Part shown: positions 15,612-26,736 of the stretch, one piece after another | Layout: each line of letters begins with the position of its first letter | How positions within the stretch are numbered: the first letter of the stretch is position 1 | Source of the DNA: Plesiocystis pacifica SIR-1 | GTDB lineage: Bacteria > Myxococcota_A > Polyangia > Nannocystales > Nannocystaceae | Length of the DNA stretch: 64,000 nt | Assembly: GCF_000170895.1 (NCBI RefSeq) | Contig: NZ_ABCS01000001.1 | Coordinates: 124,001-188,000, forward strand | Direction: 5' to 3' | Made by a program: the position numbers and the translations under genes | Notes under the pieces: generated by a model | Seen by the model: the letters and a program-made list of their open reading frames with translations, nothing else | The model's database searches: none | What the model was told of the DNA's origin: nothing

Positions 15612-18600
15612 GTGACCGCGGATCAGCCCAAGGCAGGCGCAAAGACGTCCTTCTCTCCCGAGCTCGCGCTCCTCGAACGGCGCCAGCGCGAGGAGGCACC
15701 AGCGCCCGATGCGCCCGTGCGTCGTGAGACCTCGCGGGTGCGGATCCCCGAGGGCGGCAAGCTCCCGCGCTCCGAGGCCCTGCTCGAGCGCCTCTACCAC
15801 GGCGAGCTCGTGCCTCGGGAGAAGAAGCCGCAGGTCGTCGATACGCGGCGCAGCTGGGGGCCCTACCTGGTGTCCATGGACGATCCGGCCATGGTGCTGC
15901 TCGACGCGTGCAGCCAGATCGCCACGCTGACTGAGGGCTTCGCCCACTCGGGCATGCTCCAGGGCTTGCACGAGGGCCGCTTCGACGAGTGCCTGTGGGC
16001 CAACCCGGACGTGACCGTCGAGCCCTCGCCGACCCTCGAGGCCTTCGCCGAGCTGTTGACCTCCAAGGCGCCCAAGGGCCTCGAGCACGTCGCCTTTGGC
16101 GGCGCGGGCGGGGCCGAGGCCAACGAGAAGGCCTTTCGCATCGCGCGGATGCAGGCCGGGCCCGGCAAGGACGGGAAGGCGCGCACGCGGGTGTTGGCTT
16201 TTGAAGGGAGCTTCCACGGCCGGACCTTCGTGTCGCTGAGCGCGACCTACAACCCGGCCAAGCGCCTCGGCGTGACCATGCCGGGCTTCGAGGCGGTGTT
16301 TTGCCCCCGGGACCTCGACGCCCTCGACGGCATCCTCGACGAGCACGGCGACGAGCTCTACGCGGCGATCATCGAGCCGATGATGGCCGAGGGCGGCGAC
16401 GTGCACCTGACCCGCGAGTTCCTCCTGGGCGTGCTCGACAAGACCCGCGCCCGCGGCATCCCGCTCATCGTCGACGAGGTCCAGACCGGCTTCGGCACCG
16501 GCGGGACCTTCTTTTGGTGGACGCGCCTGGGCCTGGGCGACACGCCGGAGACCTCGCCCGCGCTGCTGACCTGCGCCAAGAAGGCGGGGCTGAGCGTGAT
16601 CTTGTCGCGCTGGCCGGACCCGGAGCCGACGGCGGTCAACGTCGCCTCGGCCCTGCGCGCGATGATCCAGGCCGAGTCCGCCGAGGACCAGGGCGCCCTC
16701 GAGGGCCCGATCAGCGAGCGCCTCCAGACCCTCGCGGCGACGCACCCGGAGCTCGTGTCCAACCCGCGCGTGGCGGGCACGGCCTTCGCCTTCGACCTGC
16801 CCTCGGTCGCGGCCCGGGACGCGTTCATCGGCCAGCGCTTCGCCCGGGGCTTCATGACCTACCACGCGGGCGAGAAGACCATCCGCTTCCGCCTGGCCTC
16901 TTGCTGGACCGAGGGCAACCTCGACGACCTGTTCGCCCGGGTCAGCACGGCGCTCAACCGCCTCGAAGATCCGAGCGCTCGGGAGTTCCGCACCGAGCGC
17001 TCGCGCCGTCGGCCGCGGCTGCCCCACGTCATCCGCGAGGTCCGAGAGGGCGACTGGGCCGAGATCATGGCCCTCGAGCAGCAGACCTACGAGCCCGCGC
17101 GGGCGGACTCGGAGGCCTACCTGCGCAAGACGGCGCACCACGGCGTGGGCCTGGTCGCCCGGGACGGGCGCACCGACGCGCTGCTCGGCTTCGCGTTCGC
17201 GGCCTCCCTGGAGCACTACGGCCACCTCGACGGGCCCAAGGACGACCCCTGGCGCGGGACCGGGCGCGTGCTCTACTCCGCGGACATCTGCGTGGCCGAG
17301 GCGGCGCGCGGGCGGGGCATGGGTCGGGCCCTCAAGGTCGCGCAGATCGAGTGGGCGCGGGCCCACGACTTCGCGTTCATCACCGGCCGCAACCGCGTCG
17401 GAGCCACGGACGAGATGGCGGCGCTGAACCGCTCCGTGGGGGCCTACACGGTGACCGTCTACGACGGGCAGTACGACGGCGGGCAGGCGGAGTACTACCG
17501 GATTCCGCTGGCGCCTCCGTGCCCGCCCAAGAAGCACCGCCGCGTCTACGACCTGGCCTCGGGCATCCAGGCGCCCTTCGGGCCGCGCCCGGAGTTCATG
17601 GCGAGCCGCGAGCTGGTCGGGCCGACGGCCTCGCGCCTGAACCTGAGTAACTGGGCGACGCTCGACATGGTCCACTACCTCGAGCACCTGCGCGCGATCT
17701 TGCCGCGGGGGACGGGGCACCTGTACACGACGACCTCGCAAGACGAGCTCGTCGACAAGACCCTGCGCTGCCTCAAGATGAGCCGCGACACCCCCGAGCA
17801 GCCGGCGACGGTGTGCGTGGGCTTTGAGGGCGGCTTCGTCGGGCACAACACGGCGGCGGCGCGCTCGCTCTCGGACCCCGAGGGCTTCGCCGCGGGTCTG
17901 GGCGTCTACGACTGGCCGCGCCTGCCCCACCCCGAGGCGGCCGGCGTCGAGGCGACCGTCGCCGCGCTCGAGGCCCAGGTCGAGCGCCTGGGCGCGGGGG
18001 CGATCATCGGCGTGTTCGTGGAGCTCGTCGGGCAGCGCTCGGGCCGGGTGCTCTCGGGCGAGGCCGCGCTGGCGCTCCAGGGCGCGTGCCGCAAGCACGG
18101 CATCCCGCTCGTCGTGGTCGAGACGGCGACCGGGGGCTACCGCAGCGGGGCGGGGGCGTGGGGCCTCGACGCTCTTCCCAAGGCCTTCACGCCCAACGTG
18201 GTGCTGTGGTACCCGGGCGGGCAGCTGGGGCAGATCTTCATCGACTCGACGTGGTGGGTGGGCACGCCGCTGCGCCTGATCTCGACCTGGGACGGCGACG
18301 AGCTGTCGATGATCCGCACCCACGAGCACCTGCGCGCGGCCCATCGCCTGGACCTCGAGCCGGCGATCGTGGCCCTCGACGACCTCGCGGTCGAGGCCGC
18401 GGCGGCCGCGGGGGAGGGGGCGCGCATGGGCGGCGTGGGCCTGTACCGGACGCTGAGCCTCGGCGGGGACGCCGAGCGGGCGCGCGCCGTGGTCGAGCGC
18501 TGCCGCGAGGCTGGCCTGCGCGTGGGTCGGGGGCTGCCGGACACGCTGGTGTTCGCGCCGGCCCTCGACGTGCGGCCCTCGGCCATCCGCGGGCCCATGC

Positions 18601-18653
18601 GCGCGGCCTTGCTGGGCGCCCTGGCGGCGCCGGCAGAATCGGGCGACGCGTGA
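15612..18653 (+). CDS. aminotransferase class III - GNAT - degenerate aminotransferase fusion
   Basis: 1013 residues in three parts. (1) Residues ~60-450 are a class III PLP aminotransferase: FGGAGGAEANEKAF, FEGSFHGRT, IVDEVQTGFGTGG and a lysine near 322 in TCAKKAGL that would hold PLP. (2) Residues ~470-650 are a GNAT acyltransferase with the acetyl-CoA loop ARGRGMGRALKVAQ. (3) Residues ~655-1000 repeat the aminotransferase fold (GFEGGFVGHNTAAARSL, VFVELVGQRSGRVLSG), but DEVQTG is replaced by VETATGG and the lysine position reads YPGGQLGQ, so PLP chemistry is unlikely. The protein may transaminate and then acylate one substrate. First gene of an operon; its stop overlaps the next start (GTGA). 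Confidence 0.8.
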   Translation: MTADQPKAGAKTSFSPELALLERRQREEAPAPDAPVRRETSRVRIPEGGKLPRSEALLERLYHGELVPREKKPQVVDTRRSWGPYLVSMDDPAMVLLDACSQIATLTEGFAHSGMLQGLHEGRFDECLWANPDVTVEPSPTLEAFAELLTSKAPKGLEHVAFGGAGGAEANEKAFRIARMQAGPGKDGKARTRVLAFEGSFHGRTFVSLSATYNPAKRLGVTMPGFEAVFCPRDLDALDGILDEHGDELYAAIIEPMMAEGGDVHLTREFLLGVLDKTRARGIPLIVDEVQTGFGTGGTFFWWTRLGLGDTPETSPALLTCAKKAGLSVILSRWPDPEPTAVNVASALRAMIQAESAEDQGALEGPISERLQTLAATHPELVSNPRVAGTAFAFDLPSVAARDAFIGQRFARGFMTYHAGEKTIRFRLASCWTEGNLDDLFARVSTALNRLEDPSAREFRTERSRRRPRLPHVIREVREGDWAEIMALEQQTYEPARADSEAYLRKTAHHGVGLVARDGRTDALLGFAFAASLEHYGHLDGPKDDPWRGTGRVLYSADICVAEAARGRGMGRALKVAQIEWARAHDFAFITGRNRVGATDEMAALNRSVGAYTVTVYDGQYDGGQAEYYRIPLAPPCPPKKHRRVYDLASGIQAPFGPRPEFMASRELVGPTASRLNLSNWATLDMVHYLEHLRAILPRGTGHLYTTTSQDELVDKTLRCLKMSRDTPEQPATVCVGFEGGFVGHNTAAARSLSDPEGFAAGLGVYDWPRLPHPEAAGVEATVAALEAQVERLGAGAIIGVFVELVGQRSGRVLSGEAALALQGACRKHGIPLVVVETATGGYRSGAGAWGLDALPKAFTPNVVLWYPGGQLGQIFIDSTWWVGTPLRLISTWDGDELSMIRTHEHLRAAHRLDLEPAIVALDDLAVEAAAAAGEGARMGGVGLYRTLSLGGDAERARAVVERCREAGLRVGRGLPDTLVFAPALDVRPSAIRGPMRAALLGALAAPAESGDA

Positions 18654-19366
18654 GCGAAGCCCTCGGCGGCCTCGCGCTCTACGTCAACGGGCCCCGCGGC
18701 CCCGCCCTGGGCGGGGCGTGGGCCTTCGAGGAGGGCTGCGAGCTCGGCCTTCATCCTCTCGACGGGGGCGAAGGCGGCTGGCTGTTCGGCCCGAGCCCCG
18801 AGGCGCCCGTCGCCGGGTTGAGCCCGAGCGGGGTGGTGGTCGTCGGCCTGCGCCTGTTCCCCGCCCTCGAGCCGGTGCCTGGAGCGGTCCCGGGCTGCGA
18901 GGCCCTGCGCGCGCTGCTGGCCCTCCCCGACCTGGCGAGCATGCGCGCGTCCATCGAGACCACCGCGCTGACCGACGGGCGCTGCTGGATGCTCAGCGAC
19001 GGCGAGGCCTTCCTCGGCTTCGAGCAGCTCGGGGCCGAGCGCATCCTGACCCGGGTGGGCGCGAAGACCAGCCACGTCCACGCCAATTTTTGCTTTGACC
19101 CCTCGCTGCGCCAGCGCGAGCGCGAGCCGAGGCCGCCGACGAGCTACCGCCGCCTCGAGCTGGCCTCGACCCTCTACGTGCAGCGCCAGCCCGACACCGT
19201 CGGCGGCGTGGCCGAGTTCTTCGACGCCGTCGAGGTCGCGTCCTTTCCAAGCGGCGAGGGCCGGGCGGGGGCGCTGTTCGCCGTCGAGATCCACAGCCGC
19301 CGAATCCTGTGGCGCAGCCGGGCCGACCGCCCGGTGTCCATCCTTCGAGCCTCACCGCAACCGTAG
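18650..19366 (+). CDS. C45/acyltransferase-like protein lacking the usual nucleophile region
   Basis: 238 residues starting at a GTG that overlaps the upstream stop by four bases. Segments such as SIETTALTDGRCWMLSDGEAFLGFE and TRVGAKTSHVHANFCFDPSLRQRE follow the C-terminal half of the acyl-CoA:6-aminopenicillanate acyltransferase (peptidase C45) fold. The ~100 residues that normally carry the self-cleavage Gly-Cys-Thr nucleophile are absent or unrecognisable. It may be a non-catalytic partner, a binding protein or a remodelled amide hydrolase. Co-translation with the fusion aminotransferase and with the next aminotransferase (5 bp gap) argues for a shared pathway around an amino compound. The family link is by eye only. 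Confidence 0.5.
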   Translation: MSEALGGLALYVNGPRGPALGGAWAFEEGCELGLHPLDGGEGGWLFGPSPEAPVAGLSPSGVVVVGLRLFPALEPVPGAVPGCEALRALLALPDLASMRASIETTALTDGRCWMLSDGEAFLGFEQLGAERILTRVGAKTSHVHANFCFDPSLRQREREPRPPTSYRRLELASTLYVQRQPDTVGGVAEFFDAVEVASFPSGEGRAGALFAVEIHSRRILWRSRADRPVSILRASPQP

Positions 19367-19371
19367 CCGTA

Positions 19372-20634
19372 ATGACCGAGTCCGAGCTCCTTCGTCGCCA
19401 GCGCGCGCACCTGTTCTTCACCTGGTCGGCCCAGACCCGGGCGAGGACCCTCGAGATCACCGACGCCAAGGGGGCGCGCTTTCACGTCGCCGACAAGGGC
19501 TGGGTGTGGGACCTCGAGAGCCAGGTCTACAACGTCAACGTCGGCCACAAGCACCCCCACGTGCGCCAGCGGATGGTCGAGCAGCTCGACGCGCTCCCGG
19601 CCTGTGCCCCCAACGCGGTCCTGCCCGTGCGCGCGCGCCTGGGCGAGCTGCTCGTCGAGCGCGGGGGGCTGGGCGCGGACGCCAAGGCCTTCCTGGCCAC
19701 GGGCGGCTCCGAGGCGGTGGAGAACGCCATCAAATTCGCCCGCCTGCTGACCGGGCGGACCAAGGTCGTGACCCGGCGGTCGAGCTACCACGGGGCGACC
19801 CTGGCCGTGCTCGAGATCGCCGGCGACGCGCGCAAGCAGCCCTTCGCGGCGACCATGGCCGAGGGCCTGCACATCGAGGACCCCTACCCGGCGCGGGCGC
19901 CCGCGGGCGAGCGCCCCTCGGACTGGCTCGAGAGCCTGTACGCCCTCGTCGAGCGCGAGGGCGGCGAGACCATCGCCGCGATCTTGCTCGAGGGCTTCAC
20001 GGGCACCAACGGCATGCAGCACCCCCCGGCGGACTTTTGGCCCGGGGTGCGTTCGCTGTGCGACGCCCACGGCATCCTGCTCATCGACGACGAGATCTTC
20101 TCGGGCTTCGGTCGCACCGGCCGGTGGTTCGCCCACGAGCGCTGGGGCGCGCCCGTGGACCTGATGACCATGGGCAAGGGCCTGACCTCGGGCTACGCCC
20201 CGCTGTCCGGGGTGCTCGTGCGCGGCGAGCTCGCGGCGCGCTTTGACGAGGAGGTGCTGTGGTGCGGGCTGACCCACTACGCCCACCCGGTGAGCTGCGC
20301 GGCGGCGGTCGGTAGCATCGAGGCCCTCGCCGAGGACGGGCTGATCGCCAACGCGCAGGCGGTGGGCGAGGTGTTCGCCGCACGCTTCGCCGCGATGGTC
20401 GAGGACCCCAAACTGCCCGCGGTCGTCGGCCAGCGCGGGCTCGGGCTCATGCGCGCCCTCGAGATCGAGGGCGGCGCCGGGCCCCTCGCCGAGCAGGCCT
20501 GGGCGCGCGGCGCCTTCTTGCCGTGGAAGGGGGACTTGGCGTTTTTGTGCCCTCCGTTATGTATGCAATCCGACGAAGCCCACGCAGTGTGCGATTTGCT
20601 CGTGGATGCTCTGGTAGCCGCTAAATCGATCTGA
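19372..20634 (+). CDS. class III PLP-dependent aminotransferase
   Basis: 420 residues, normal for the family. Motifs are FLATGGSEAVENAIKFAR, SSYHGATLA, LLIDDEIFSGFGRTGRWFA and the PLP lysine in MTMGKGLTSGYAPL. Enzymes of this class act on omega- or alpha-amino groups (ornithine, GABA, diaminobutyrate, DAPA and similar); the donor cannot be fixed from sequence. It is the last gene of a three-gene operon with the fusion aminotransferase and the C45-like protein, so two transaminations and one acylation may act in sequence. Codons near the C-terminus are slightly A+T richer than the rest. A tandem pair of hairpins and a T-run follow the stop. Confidence 0.85.
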   Translation: MTESELLRRQRAHLFFTWSAQTRARTLEITDAKGARFHVADKGWVWDLESQVYNVNVGHKHPHVRQRMVEQLDALPACAPNAVLPVRARLGELLVERGGLGADAKAFLATGGSEAVENAIKFARLLTGRTKVVTRRSSYHGATLAVLEIAGDARKQPFAATMAEGLHIEDPYPARAPAGERPSDWLESLYALVEREGGETIAAILLEGFTGTNGMQHPPADFWPGVRSLCDAHGILLIDDEIFSGFGRTGRWFAHERWGAPVDLMTMGKGLTSGYAPLSGVLVRGELAARFDEEVLWCGLTHYAHPVSCAAAVGSIEALAEDGLIANAQAVGEVFAARFAAMVEDPKLPAVVGQRGLGLMRALEIEGGAGPLAEQAWARGAFLPWKGDLAFLCPPLCMQSDEAHAVCDLLVDALVAAKSI

Positions 20635-20648
20635 GCGCGTGATCACGG

Positions 20649-20722
20649 CCCTCCATTGCCGTCGACGGGGGATCGACCGGCAATGGAGGGTGGCGAATGA
20701 AATCGCCACAGGTCTTTTTTTT
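20649..20722 (+). terminator. tandem hairpins with T-run after the aminotransferase operon
   Basis: A first long stem, CCCTCCATTGCCG/CGGCAATGGAGGG (20649-20690), is followed by GTGGCGA/TCGCCAC (20690-20709) and then AGGTC plus eight T. The second is a classic intrinsic terminator. Confidence 0.8.
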
Positions 20723-20743
20723 GACTCGTGCGATGTTAAAACT

Positions 20744-21223
20744 ATGCGTAGCGAACGGATTGCCCTCGTGCTCGCCACCGCGCTGCTGGGTCTCAGCGCG
20801 TGCAAGAGCGCCGCGGTCGAAGAGACCACCGAACCGGAGCAAGAGGACTGGATGCCAGACGAGAGCCTCGAACCCGAGGCGACGCCGGTGGCGACGGTCG
20901 CGCCCGAGACGCAGGCCCCGGCGATGAGCGAGGAGGAGGCCCTCGAGAAGGCCAAGCAGACCTACGTCGCCGCCGAGGGCCTCGCGTCCGAGGGCCAGTG
21001 GACGGCGGCGCTCTCGCTCTACGAGGAGGCCTACCAGCTCGTCCCCGGCAAGCACGGCTTCGCCCTCAAGGTGGCCAAGGCCGCCGAGGAGACCGGGGAC
21101 TGCTCCAAGGCCATCGTCTACTACGACCACTACGTGAAGTACGCGGTCGAGGACAAGTACGCCGAGTCCCGCGCCTCCGCCGAGGCCGAGGCGACCAAGC
21201 TGCGCGCGGACGGCTGTCAGTAG
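20744..21223 (+). CDS. small TPR-like lipoprotein
   Basis: 159 residues. The signal peptide MRSERIALVLATALLGL ends in the lipobox LSAC at ~20, followed by an acidic, Pro/Thr-rich linker. The C-terminal ~100 residues (EALEKAKQTYVAAEGLASEGQWTAALSLYEEAYQLVP..., GDCSKAIVYYDHYVKYAVEDKY) resemble two tetratricopeptide helix pairs. It is probably an envelope-anchored adaptor in a protein complex. Upstream in-frame starts (from 20639) would run through the terminator hairpins, so I use the ATG at 20744. The dispersed repeat at 21269-21404 lies behind it and belongs to the convergent gene. Confidence 0.75.
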   Translation: MRSERIALVLATALLGLSACKSAAVEETTEPEQEDWMPDESLEPEATPVATVAPETQAPAMSEEEALEKAKQTYVAAEGLASEGQWTAALSLYEEAYQLVPGKHGFALKVAKAAEETGDCSKAIVYYDHYVKYAVEDKYAESRASAEAEATKLRADGCQ

Positions 21224-21268
21224 CCGCCGCGCGCCGTTCGAGGTCGAGAGCCCCGAGAGGCCGAGAGG

Positions 21269-21404
21269 CAATCGCTCCCCTTGGGGGGCAACCGCATGCC
21301 CTCCTAGAAGGCACGAACCCCATTGAGGACAAGCCAAAGAGGAGGAGCGGTAGCGACGGAGCGCCCCCGGTCCCAGACGTCTGCGGGGGCAAAGCAGAAG
21401 CTCA
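21269..21404 (-). repeat. stop-codon-associated structured repeat, copy 3
   Basis: Read on the minus strand it begins TGAGCTTCTGCTTTGCCCCC at the stop of the Cys-rich lipoprotein and follows the copies at 42878 and 45209 throughout. It shares the GACCGGGGGCGC segment, CGCTCCTCC.CTTTGGCTTG, the GTGCC...GGGCATG stem and a final GCCCC..GGGG hairpin, here degenerate (TTGCCCCCCAAGGGGAGCGA). Confidence 0.7.
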
Positions 21405-22295
21405 GAGGTTCTCCCAGTCGAACTCGCAGCGGATCGCCATGTTCTCGGTGACCGTGAAGGTCTGCGAGCAGGTCTGGGCCAGGAAGCCGGGGCAGGTGTA
21501 GCTCGGGCCGCCCACGACCTCGATCTGATAGACGTACTCGTCGAACTGCTCGCTGCCGTCGCAGTCGCACTCGACCTTCACGTCGGCGCCGATCGGGCAC
21601 TCGACGCTGCAGCCGTTCTCGACCGCAGGCCACGGCCCGTCCACGGCGCAGCTGTCTCCTCCGGGGACCTCACAGCTCGCCGCGATGCCGAAGGCGTCGC
21701 TGTCGTAGCCGTAGCCGTCGAGGGTGACCGTGGTGGTGGCCTGCATGTCGGAGCAGTCCGAGGTGTCGAGCATGCAGTCGGCGGTGCACGCGAGCTGCCC
21801 GCTAGCGAAGCCCAGGCTGGCGCAGCTCGCCCCGCCGAGGTCGAGCGCGTCGCACTCCTCGGGGGCTTCGATGGTGCCGTTGCCACACTCGCTCCCGCCG
21901 GTGGTGGTGTCGTCCTCCATACCGGCGGTGGTGGTGGTGTCGTCTTCCATGCCGGTGGTGGTGGTGTCCTCCTCCACGCCGGTGGTGGTGGTGTCCTCCG
22001 TGCCGGTGGTGGTGTCGTCCTCGCTCCCAGAGGAGGAAGAGCTCGTGTCGCCGGCTTCGTCGGCCTCGTCGCCCATGTCGGTTCCGTCAGCGTTGTCGGA
22101 CACGCAGGTCTCGGACAGGCAACTCAGGCCCGGGTCGCAGGCGCCCGCCGAGGTGCAGGGGCAGCCCTCGGCGCCCACGAGGCACTCCTCGCCGCTGGAG
22201 GCGTTGAAGCAACCCACGACCAGGCTCGAGAGCGAGCCGAGGGCGAGGCCGAGGGTCCAGGAAGCGCGGGTCCGCCAGAGTGCATGGGTAGCCAT
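21402..22295 (-). CDS. Cys-rich surface lipoprotein with Thr/Asp linker and myxobacterial Cys repeat
   Basis: 297 residues. The signal peptide has lipobox SLVVGC near residue 29. Next come a Cys cluster (EECLVGAEGCPCTSAGACDPGLSC), a low-complexity linker of repeated D/E-D-T-T-T blocks (about 80-125), then SECGNGTIEAPEECD, which matches the Cys-rich CGNG...EECD repeat found in Myxococcus secreted proteins. A beta-rich C-terminal domain with paired Cys follows. Likely an outer-surface, disulfide-stabilised protein; partner unknown. The ATG at 22295 is supported by TACCAT eight bases upstream and by the signal peptide; a longer upstream reading would have no signal sequence at its start. Confidence 0.75.
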   Translation of the reverse strand: MATHALWRTRASWTLGLALGSLSSLVVGCFNASSGEECLVGAEGCPCTSAGACDPGLSCLSETCVSDNADGTDMGDEADEAGDTSSSSSGSEDDTTTGTEDTTTTGVEEDTTTTGMEDDTTTTAGMEDDTTTGGSECGNGTIEAPEECDALDLGGASCASLGFASGQLACTADCMLDTSDCSDMQATTTVTLDGYGYDSDAFGIAASCEVPGGDSCAVDGPWPAVENGCSVECPIGADVKVECDCDGSEQFDEYVYQIEVVGGPSYTCPGFLAQTCSQTFTVTENMAIRCEFDWENL

Positions 22296-22303
22296 GGCGG
22301 GGG

Positions 22304-22309
22304 ATGGTA
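22304..22309 (-). promoter_or_regulatory. -10-like TACCAT
   Basis: TACCAT, 8 nt before the ATG at 22295. Confidence 0.4.
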
Positions 22310-22402
22310 GGGGGCGAGCGCTACCGGGAAAGCGTGCGGAGGATGTGTTGTGGTGACCTTCGGGTAGCGAACGTGTGTCGCCCCGGCGGAGACACTCGGT
22401 GC

Positions 22403-22579
22403 TCAGCTGCGCTCGACGCTGACCCGCGGGCGGCCATCGGCGTCGCGCTCGACGTAGACCCGCCACGGGCGACAGCAGACGTCACAGTCTTGAATCATGA
22501 CCCCGCGGGTCTGCGGGTCGACGACGAGCAGCTGCCACTGGAAGCAGTAGGGGCACTGGACCTGAACTTCGTCGTCCAC
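22403..22579 (-). CDS. CPXCG-family small Cys-rich protein
   Basis: 58 residues. VQCPYCFQW near the N-terminus and IQDCDVCCRPWRV in the middle give the CPxC...DCxVCC layout of the CPXCG family of short metal-binding proteins found widely in Proteobacteria; their role is unknown, with a zinc-ribbon-like fold assumed. The GTG start is chosen because TATGCT lies six bases before it and no in-frame ATG occurs upstream; an ATG at 22590 is out of frame. Confidence 0.75.
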   Translation of the reverse strand: MDDEVQVQCPYCFQWQLLVVDPQTRGVMIQDCDVCCRPWRVYVERDADGRPRVSVERS

Positions 22580-22585
22580 GCGGCG

Positions 22586-22591
22586 AGCATA
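22586..22591 (-). promoter_or_regulatory. -10-like TATGCT
   Basis: GC-TATGCT, 6 nt before the GTG at 22579. Confidence 0.5.
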
Positions 22592-22671
22592 GCCCAGGCC
22601 CGGGGTGAGGGCGCGTCAAAACACCTCAAATCAGCGTTATTCGGCGATTTTAAACGGATCCATTGAAAGTA

Positions 22672-22685
22672 AGTAAGTGCTTACT
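22672..22685. promoter_or_regulatory. AGTAAG-TG-CTTACT operator-like site
   Basis: A perfect 6-bp inverted repeat with a 2-bp spacer, 33 bp before the Coq4-like start, in an unusually A+T-rich stretch. The form is typical of TetR-family operators. Confidence 0.45.
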
Positions 22686-22718
22686 ACTATTGGCGGAGAC
22701 CGATTGGAGGAGGACACC

Positions 22719-23723
22719 ATGAACGAGACCACGCTGCCGCTGACTGCCGGCTTTGAAGACTTCGATCCAGACGCCCTGCGCGTGGCCTTGGGCGCGCTGC
22801 GGCAGGTCGCCGCGCCCGAGCTCGAGACGATCCAGGAGTTGCCCCCGGGTGTTCGGCGCTTGCTCGAGGCCTGCGTGGAGTTTGCGGTGCGCGTCGGCGG
22901 TCCGCGCTTCGAGATCGATCTGGCCGCGCTACCGCGGCCGAGCTGGGCCGAGCTCGCGCGCGCCGTCCCCGGACCGCGCTTGCGCGTGCAGCTGGTCCGC
23001 GCGGCCATCGTGGTCGCGCTCGTCGACGCGCTCCCGACAGCGGAAGCCAACGAGCGCGTGCGAGCCCTGGCGCGAGCCCTCGAGGTCGACACGCCCGCGC
23101 TCGTCGACCTCGACAACCTCGTCCGTCGTCGGTGGGTCCGCGCGCGCGTCCACCTGCTGCGCCGCTTTTGGGCCGTCGACATGCTGCGGCGCTTTCACGG
23201 CGGCGCGCCGGCGGTGCTCGGGGCCGTGTTGTTGACGCTGACCCGGCTCAACTACCGCCCCGCGCTCGCCCGCCGCTACCGGGCCCTCGAGGCCCTGCCC
23301 GAGGGGAGCTTCGGTCGGGCCTACGCCCGCTTCGTGCGCGACAACGGCTTTCAGTTCCACGGGGAGCCCGGGAGCTTGCCAGAGACGATCATCTACCACG
23401 ACCTGAGCCACGTGCTCGCGGGCTACGGGACCGACCCGGAGAGCGAGGTGCAGGCGGCGTGCTTTCAGGCCGGCTACCGGCGGCGGGATCCCTTTACCTT
23501 CCTGATCTTCGTGCTGTGCCAGTTCCACCTGGGCGTGCGCATGACACCGGCGGCTCCTGGGGAGCTCGGCCATTTCGATCCGCGCAAGGCGCTCGACGCG
23601 ATCCGCCGAGGTGGGGCGATGACGCGGGACCTGACCGACGGCGCGTGGGACTACTGGCCGGCCTTCGAGGAGCCGCTGAGGACGCTGCGAGCAGAGCTTG
23701 GGGTGCCCGAAAAAGCGGTCTGA
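22719..23723 (+). CDS. Coq4-like protein
   Basis: 334 residues. The first ~170 residues are helical and not recognised. FGRAYARFVRDNGFQFHGEP then leads to IIYHDLSHVLAGYGTDPESE, which is exactly HDxxH-x11-E, the metal-binding signature of Coq4. Coq4 organises ubiquinone biosynthesis and has been linked to C1 decarboxylation of the quinone ring. Many bacterial HDxxH-x11-E proteins are uncharacterised, so a quinone role is only likely. A clear GGAGGAGG Shine-Dalgarno precedes the ATG, and an operator-like inverted repeat lies upstream, so it is probably repressed under some condition. It converges on the TPR kinase gene with 9 bp between stops. Confidence 0.7.
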   Translation: MNETTLPLTAGFEDFDPDALRVALGALRQVAAPELETIQELPPGVRRLLEACVEFAVRVGGPRFEIDLAALPRPSWAELARAVPGPRLRVQLVRAAIVVALVDALPTAEANERVRALARALEVDTPALVDLDNLVRRRWVRARVHLLRRFWAVDMLRRFHGGAPAVLGAVLLTLTRLNYRPALARRYRALEALPEGSFGRAYARFVRDNGFQFHGEPGSLPETIIYHDLSHVLAGYGTDPESEVQAACFQAGYRRRDPFTFLIFVLCQFHLGVRMTPAAPGELGHFDPRKALDAIRRGGAMTRDLTDGAWDYWPAFEEPLRTLRAELGVPEKAV

Positions 23724-23732
23724 GCGGAACGC

Positions 23733-26702
<2,970 letters not shown>

Positions 26703-26714
26703 GGCGCGGGCTCC

Positions 26715-26736
26715 GGGGCGATGGTAGCATCGCCCC
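26715..26736. promoter_or_regulatory. 9-bp-arm palindrome with overlapping divergent -10 elements
   Basis: GGGGCGATG-GTAG-CATCGCCCC fills most of the gap between kinase and sigma genes. TACCAT on the minus strand (26721-26726) and TAGCAT on the plus strand (26725-26730) overlap inside it, so one bound protein could block both promoters. Confidence 0.55.
26725..26730 (+). promoter_or_regulatory. -10-like TAGCAT
   Basis: TAGCAT, 6 nt before the sigma factor GTG at 26737. Confidence 0.5.

Noticed and set aside
15504-18344. 946-codon open frame on the minus strand opposite the aminotransferase fusion
   Set aside because: Antisense shadow in high-G+C DNA; the protein is Arg/Gly/Ala-rich and shows no domain, while the plus strand carries clear enzyme motifs.
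15612-20634. Ectoine cluster (EctA acetyltransferase plus EctB aminotransferase)
   Set aside because: No ectoine synthase, the GNAT is inside a duplicated aminotransferase, and the sizes do not match EctA or EctB.
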